A stretch of DNA of 64,000 bases from UBA1081 sp964443825 (GTDB lineage: Bacteria > Bacillota > Clostridia > Oscillospirales > Acutalibacteraceae). Below, piece by piece: positions 60,683 to 64,000 of the stretch. Numbering within the stretch: position 1 is the stretch's first letter; the number at the start of each line of letters is the position of its first letter. The notes under the pieces were generated by a model. That model worked only from the letters and a program-made list of their open reading frames with translations. It did not search any database and was not told the DNA's origin. The position numbers were made by a program, and so were the translations under genes. The stretch spans positions 62,001 to 126,000 of the forward strand of contig CAYUEV010000001.1 of assembly GCA_964443825.1 (NCBI GenBank), written 5' to 3'.

Positions 60683-61581
60683 GCGTAAATTTAAGCGGTC
60701 TTTCCCTTGACAATCCCATAATACCCGCGAGCGGAACTTTTGGTTTTGGCTATGAGTTTTCAGAAATTTACGATATAAATATTTTAGGCTCCATCGCTTT
60801 AAAAGGCGTTACTAAAGAACCTCGTTTCGGAAATCCTCAGCCGAGAATAGCCGAATGCACGTCGGGTCTTATAAATTCAGTGGGATTGCAGAATCCCGGA
60901 GTAGACGCCGTTATAAACGATGAACTTCCCAAGCTTAAAAAATGTTTTAAAAAGAAAGCTATAGCCAATATAAGCGGCTTTTCTATCGAAGAGTATATGG
61001 AAGTCGCCTCTAAAATGGATAATCAGGACGAAATAGGCATAATTGAAGTAAACATAAGTTGCCCGAACGTTCACGGCGGAGGGTTAAGTTTCGGGACTTC
61101 CCCCGCTCTCGCCGGGGAAGTTACAAGAGCCGTGAAATCAGTCGCTAAAAAGCCTGTATACGTAAAATTAAGTCCTAACGTTACCGATATTGTGGAAATA
61201 GCAACCGAGTGCGAAAAAGCGGGCGCCGACGGAATCAGCATGATAAACACGCTTATGGGGCTTAGAATAGATCTTAAAACGAGAAAGCCAGTTATAGCTA
61301 AGAAGTCGGGCGGGTTTTCGGGCGCGGCTATTTTCCCGGTAGCTCTTTCAATGGTCTACAGAGTCTATGAAGCCGTAAATATACCCATAATAGGAATGGG
61401 CGGAATATCGAGCCCGGAAGACGTGATAGAAATGACGCTCGCGGGGGCGACCGCCGTAGAAGTAGGATGTCAAAACCTTTTAGATCCTTTTGCTTGCAAA
61501 AAAATAATAGAAGAGCTGCCGGACGCCTTAAAAAAGTACAATATTAAGAGCTTGAAAGAAATAATCGGAGGAGCGCATTAA
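60670..61581 (+). CDS. pyrD: dihydroorotate dehydrogenase B, catalytic subunit
   Basis: Oxidises dihydroorotate to orotate with FMN. 303 residues of the class 1B type: NPIIPASGTFGFG near 15, GLQNPGVD near 77, catalytic Cys loop NISCPNVHGGG near 128, and FMN phosphate site GMGGISSPEDVIEM near 245. GTG start preceded by AAAGGAGG. NAD-linked through PyrK. Confidence 0.96.
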   Translation: MGNLSVNLSGLSLDNPIIPASGTFGFGYEFSEIYDINILGSIALKGVTKEPRFGNPQPRIAECTSGLINSVGLQNPGVDAVINDELPKLKKCFKKKAIANISGFSIEEYMEVASKMDNQDEIGIIEVNISCPNVHGGGLSFGTSPALAGEVTRAVKSVAKKPVYVKLSPNVTDIVEIATECEKAGADGISMINTLMGLRIDLKTRKPVIAKKSGGFSGAAIFPVALSMVYRVYEAVNIPIIGMGGISSPEDVIEMTLAGATAVEVGCQNLLDPFACKKIIEELPDALKKYNIKSLKEIIGGAH

Positions 61582-62280
61582 ATGGAAAAAGACGTTATAA
61601 TCGCGTGCGACTTTAAAAATAAAGAGGAATGTTTTGATTTTCTTAATATTTTTAAGAAAAAAAAGCCGTTTGTAAAAATCGGAATGGAGCTTTTTTACTC
61701 CGAAGGTTCGTCTATAGTAAAAGAAATAAAAGAACGCGGACATAAAATATTTCTCGATTTAAAACTATGCGACATACCGAACACCGTAAAGCAGACAATG
61801 AAAGTTTTATCGGAACTTAATATAGACATGTGCAACGTCCACGCTTTTGGAACAAGGCGCATGATGGAAGCGGCGATAGAGGGGCTTACTCGTCCCGACG
61901 GGTCAAGACCTTTGCTTTTAGCCGTAACGCAACTTACTTCTACAAGCGAAGACGCAATGCGAAAGGAGCTTTTGATTGAAAAACCTATTGACGAAGTTGT
62001 TTTATCTTACGCTAAAAACGCTAAATGCGCGGGGCTTGACGGGGTAGTGTGTTCCCCTTTGGAATCAAAAAAAATCCACGATACTCTCGGAAGCTCATTT
62101 TTAACGGTAACGCCCGGAATAAGATTTAACGACGACGACAAAGGCGACCAGTCGAGAGCGGCTACGCCGAAGACGGCAAAAGAATCAGGATCTGATTATA
62201 TAGTCGTCGGAAGACCGATAACTAAAGCGTCGGATCCTTTAAAAGCGTATAATAAATGCGTAAACGAATTTTGCGGGTAA
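61582..62280 (+). CDS. pyrF: orotidine 5'-phosphate decarboxylase
   Basis: Removes CO2 from OMP to give UMP, the last step. 232 residues; ACDFKNKEE at the start, FLDLKLCDIPNTV near 55 (Asp-Lys-Asp catalytic group), VTPGIRFNDD near 177 and VVGRPITKASDP near 211. The ATG follows the pyrD stop directly; GGAGGAG lies within the end of pyrD. Confidence 0.95.
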   Translation: MEKDVIIACDFKNKEECFDFLNIFKKKKPFVKIGMELFYSEGSSIVKEIKERGHKIFLDLKLCDIPNTVKQTMKVLSELNIDMCNVHAFGTRRMMEAAIEGLTRPDGSRPLLLAVTQLTSTSEDAMRKELLIEKPIDEVVLSYAKNAKCAGLDGVVCSPLESKKIHDTLGSSFLTVTPGIRFNDDDKGDQSRAATPKTAKESGSDYIVVGRPITKASDPLKAYNKCVNEFCG

Positions 62281-62296
62281 TTAAAACGGAGGAAAC

Positions 62297-62935
62297 ATGA
62301 AAAAAACCACAGCGAAAGCGTTATTATCAATAGGAGCGGTATTTTTTAGACCGTCAGAGCCTTTTACATGGGCGAGCGGCATTAAAAGCCCTGTTTATTG
62401 CGACAATAGACTGATTCTCACTTCACCTGAAAATAGGAATATTATCGAAAACTATATAGCCGATACCGTAAAAAAAGAATACCCCGAATGCGAAATTTTA
62501 ATGGGAACAAGCACGGCGGGGATAGCTCACGCCGCGATAGCCGCTCATATACTTGATATGCCCATGGGGTACGTAAGAAGCGGAAATAAAGACCACGGCA
62601 GAAAAAATAAAATAGAAGGGAACCTTAAAAAAGGTCAAAAAACCGTCGTAGTAGAAGATCTTATATCTACCGGCGGCAGCGTATTGGGAATAGTAGACGC
62701 TTTAAAAGAAGCCGGGGCGGAAGTTTTAGGAATAGTCAGTATTTTTACTTACAACATGAAAAAGGGAATCGACAATCTTAAAGACGCGGGAGTTAAAAAC
62801 GTAAGTTTAACGGACTTCGATACCGTTGCGGAGGTCGCCGCTAAAGAAGGTTATATAAATAATAGCGACGTGCAAAAACTTTTAGCGTTTAGAGATAATC
62901 CAGAAGACGAATCTTGGATAAAATCGTCAAATTAA
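62297..62935 (+). CDS. pyrE: orotate phosphoribosyltransferase
   Basis: Adds phosphoribose to orotate to make OMP. 212 residues: FTWASGIKSPVYCDNR near 22, substrate Lys region YVRSGNKDHGRKNKIEG near 93, and the PRPP motif VVVEDLISTGGSVL near 117. It has GGAGG upstream, 16 bases after pyrF. Confidence 0.96.
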   Translation: MKKTTAKALLSIGAVFFRPSEPFTWASGIKSPVYCDNRLILTSPENRNIIENYIADTVKKEYPECEILMGTSTAGIAHAAIAAHILDMPMGYVRSGNKDHGRKNKIEGNLKKGQKTVVVEDLISTGGSVLGIVDALKEAGAEVLGIVSIFTYNMKKGIDNLKDAGVKNVSLTDFDTVAEVAAKEGYINNSDVQKLLAFRDNPEDESWIKSSN

Positions 62936-62952
62936 CATAAAATGGAGATAAA

Positions 62953-63867
62953 ATGAAAAGTTTAATCGATATAAAGGACTTAACTACAGAGGAAATCGAC
63001 GAGCTTATAGAATCGTCTAAAGATATAATCGCCAACCCCTTAAAATATTCTGAAAAGTGCAAAGGCAAAAAGTTGGCGACGCTATTTTACGAGCCTTCCA
63101 CAAGGACGAGACTAAGTTTCGAGGCGGCTATGTACGAGCTTGGCGGCAACTGTTTAGGTTTCGCGTCCGCCGACAGTTCTTCCGTATCTAAAGGCGAAAG
63201 CGTGGCAGATACCGTGAGAGTCGTTAGCGGTTACGCCGATATTATCGCCATGCGTCATCCTAAAGAAGGCGCGCCGCTCGTAGCGTCCCTTCACTCTCTC
63301 GTTCCCGTTATTAACGCGGGCGACGGCGGGCATAACCATCCGACGCAGACTCTTTCGGATCTCCTTACGATAAACAGAAAAAAGGGAAGATTCGACAACC
63401 TCACGATAGGACTTTGCGGCGATTTAAAATTCGGCAGAACGGTTCACTCTTTAATTGGGGCGACCTCCAAATACAAGGGCGTAAAATTCATACTTATTTC
63501 CCCGCCGGAACTTAAAATCCCCGGATACGTAAAGCATGAAATGGATGAAAACAAGAATATCACGTATATCGAAACCGACAATCTCGAGAAAACAATCCCG
63601 GAACTCGATATACTTTACATGACGAGAGTCCAGCGCGAAAGATTTTTTAACGAGGACGATTATTTAAGGTTAAAAGACTCATACATTTTAAATGAAGAAA
63701 AATTAAAATACGCAAAAAAGGACCTCTCCATACTTCATCCTCTCCCCAGAGTAAACGAAATAGCCGTCGAAGTCGATAACGACCCAAGGGCGTGCTACTT
63801 TGAGCAGACTTTGAACGGCAAATTTATAAGAATGGCGCTTATATTAAAACTTTTAGGCATAGAATAA
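62953..63867 (+). CDS. pyrB: aspartate carbamoyltransferase catalytic chain
   Basis: Joins carbamoyl phosphate to aspartate. 304 residues: carbamoyl-phosphate motif YEPSTRTRLSFEAAM near 49, the loop with SSVSKGES near 76, HPTQTLSDLLTI near 130 and aspartate-site LHPLPRVNEI near 260. SD GGAGA. pyrI follows after ten bases, giving the allosteric form. Confidence 0.97.
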   Translation: MKSLIDIKDLTTEEIDELIESSKDIIANPLKYSEKCKGKKLATLFYEPSTRTRLSFEAAMYELGGNCLGFASADSSSVSKGESVADTVRVVSGYADIIAMRHPKEGAPLVASLHSLVPVINAGDGGHNHPTQTLSDLLTINRKKGRFDNLTIGLCGDLKFGRTVHSLIGATSKYKGVKFILISPPELKIPGYVKHEMDENKNITYIETDNLEKTIPELDILYMTRVQRERFFNEDDYLRLKDSYILNEEKLKYAKKDLSILHPLPRVNEIAVEVDNDPRACYFEQTLNGKFIRMALILKLLGIE

Positions 63868-63877
63868 AGGAGAAGTT

Positions 63878-64000
63878 ATGATAGTAAACCCCATTAAAAA
63901 CGGCGTCGTTATAGACCATATAAAGCAGGGCGGCGTTATGAAAATATTTAAAGCCTTGAACCTTGATAAATTAGACTGTCAGGTAGCGATAATCAAAAAC
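63878..64000 (+). CDS. pyrI: aspartate carbamoyltransferase regulatory chain (5' part only)
   Basis: Regulatory partner of PyrB that binds ATP/CTP. Forty-one codons are in the window: MIVNPIKNGVVIDHIKQG, the N-terminal allosteric domain with GxVIDHI, then LDKLDCQVAIIKN. The zinc domain (four Cys) lies beyond the edge. AAGGAGAAG precedes the ATG. The presence of pyrI implies CTP feedback on this pathway. Confidence 0.9.
   Translation, partial: MIVNPIKNGVVIDHIKQGGVMKIFKALNLDKLDCQVAIIKN

Overview
The window reads as chromosomal DNA of a strictly anaerobic, low-to-moderate GC Firmicute, most likely a gut-type clostridium of the Oscillospiraceae/Ruminococcaceae kind. This rests on the mix of families: an NADH-linked [FeFe]-hydrogenase operon, dockerin-tailed secreted repeat proteins (InlB-type and BspA-type), DUF5685 and DUF5711 proteins, an ECF transporter core beside truA, and many TTG/GTG starts. 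Promoters are easy to read: nineteen sigma-A type sites are listed, nearly all with a 17-bp spacer, and several of them settle which start codon can be used. The organism assignment is inference from gene content.

Layout. 1-9.7 kb holds housekeeping genes: a GH38 alpha-mannosidase running off the left edge, a HAD phosphatase whose mRNA looks leaderless, ispE, a PHP-type histidinol phosphatase, murC, an OmpR/histidine-kinase pair, nrdR and cca. 9.7-15.3 kb holds a tiny lipoprotein, a secreted InlB-repeat protein with a dockerin-like tail, tRNA-Ser(CGA) and tRNA-Pro(UGG), and a large secreted FIVAR/InlB/Cys-repeat protein. 15.3-19.3 kb is a lipid cluster (acyl-CoA ligase, PlsC-type acyltransferase with a zinc ribbon, patatin). 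19.3-26.6 kb is mixed: a membrane protein, a J-domain protein that has lost HPD and overlaps a DUF5685 gene, a second PHP protein, a flavoprotein, a lipoprotein, nagB, an unknown membrane-anchored protein and alkaline phosphatase. 26.7-28.2 kb holds a TPR-membrane-SHOCT gene broken by about seven small indels next to an intact small membrane protein. A lone 5S rRNA gene with its own promoter and tandem terminators follows, then a 1008-residue BspA-like protein.

32.2-40.6 kb is one leftward operon for an electron-bifurcating-type [FeFe] hydrogenase (NuoE-, HndB-, NuoF-like and HydA subunits). Between the structural genes lie two DRTGG proteins, two GHKL ATPase proteins, a PHP protein and a second hydrogenase-like protein with altered H-cluster motifs. 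This set looks like a redox or H2 signalling module and is the best candidate here for an under-described system.

40.7-42.3 kb is another BspA/dockerin protein. 42.6-50.3 kb runs ruvC-ruvA-ruvB, glmM, an rRNA-type methyltransferase, ecfA1-ecfA2-ecfT and truA. 50.4-56.6 kb carries envelope genes (DUF5711, CvpA, pgsA, a DUF2156-GNAT fusion, DJ-1, mltG). 56.6-58.5 kb has an Eis-like acetyltransferase and a lipoprotein. The right edge is the UMP operon pyrC-K-D-F-E-B-I, with pyrI cut by the window end.
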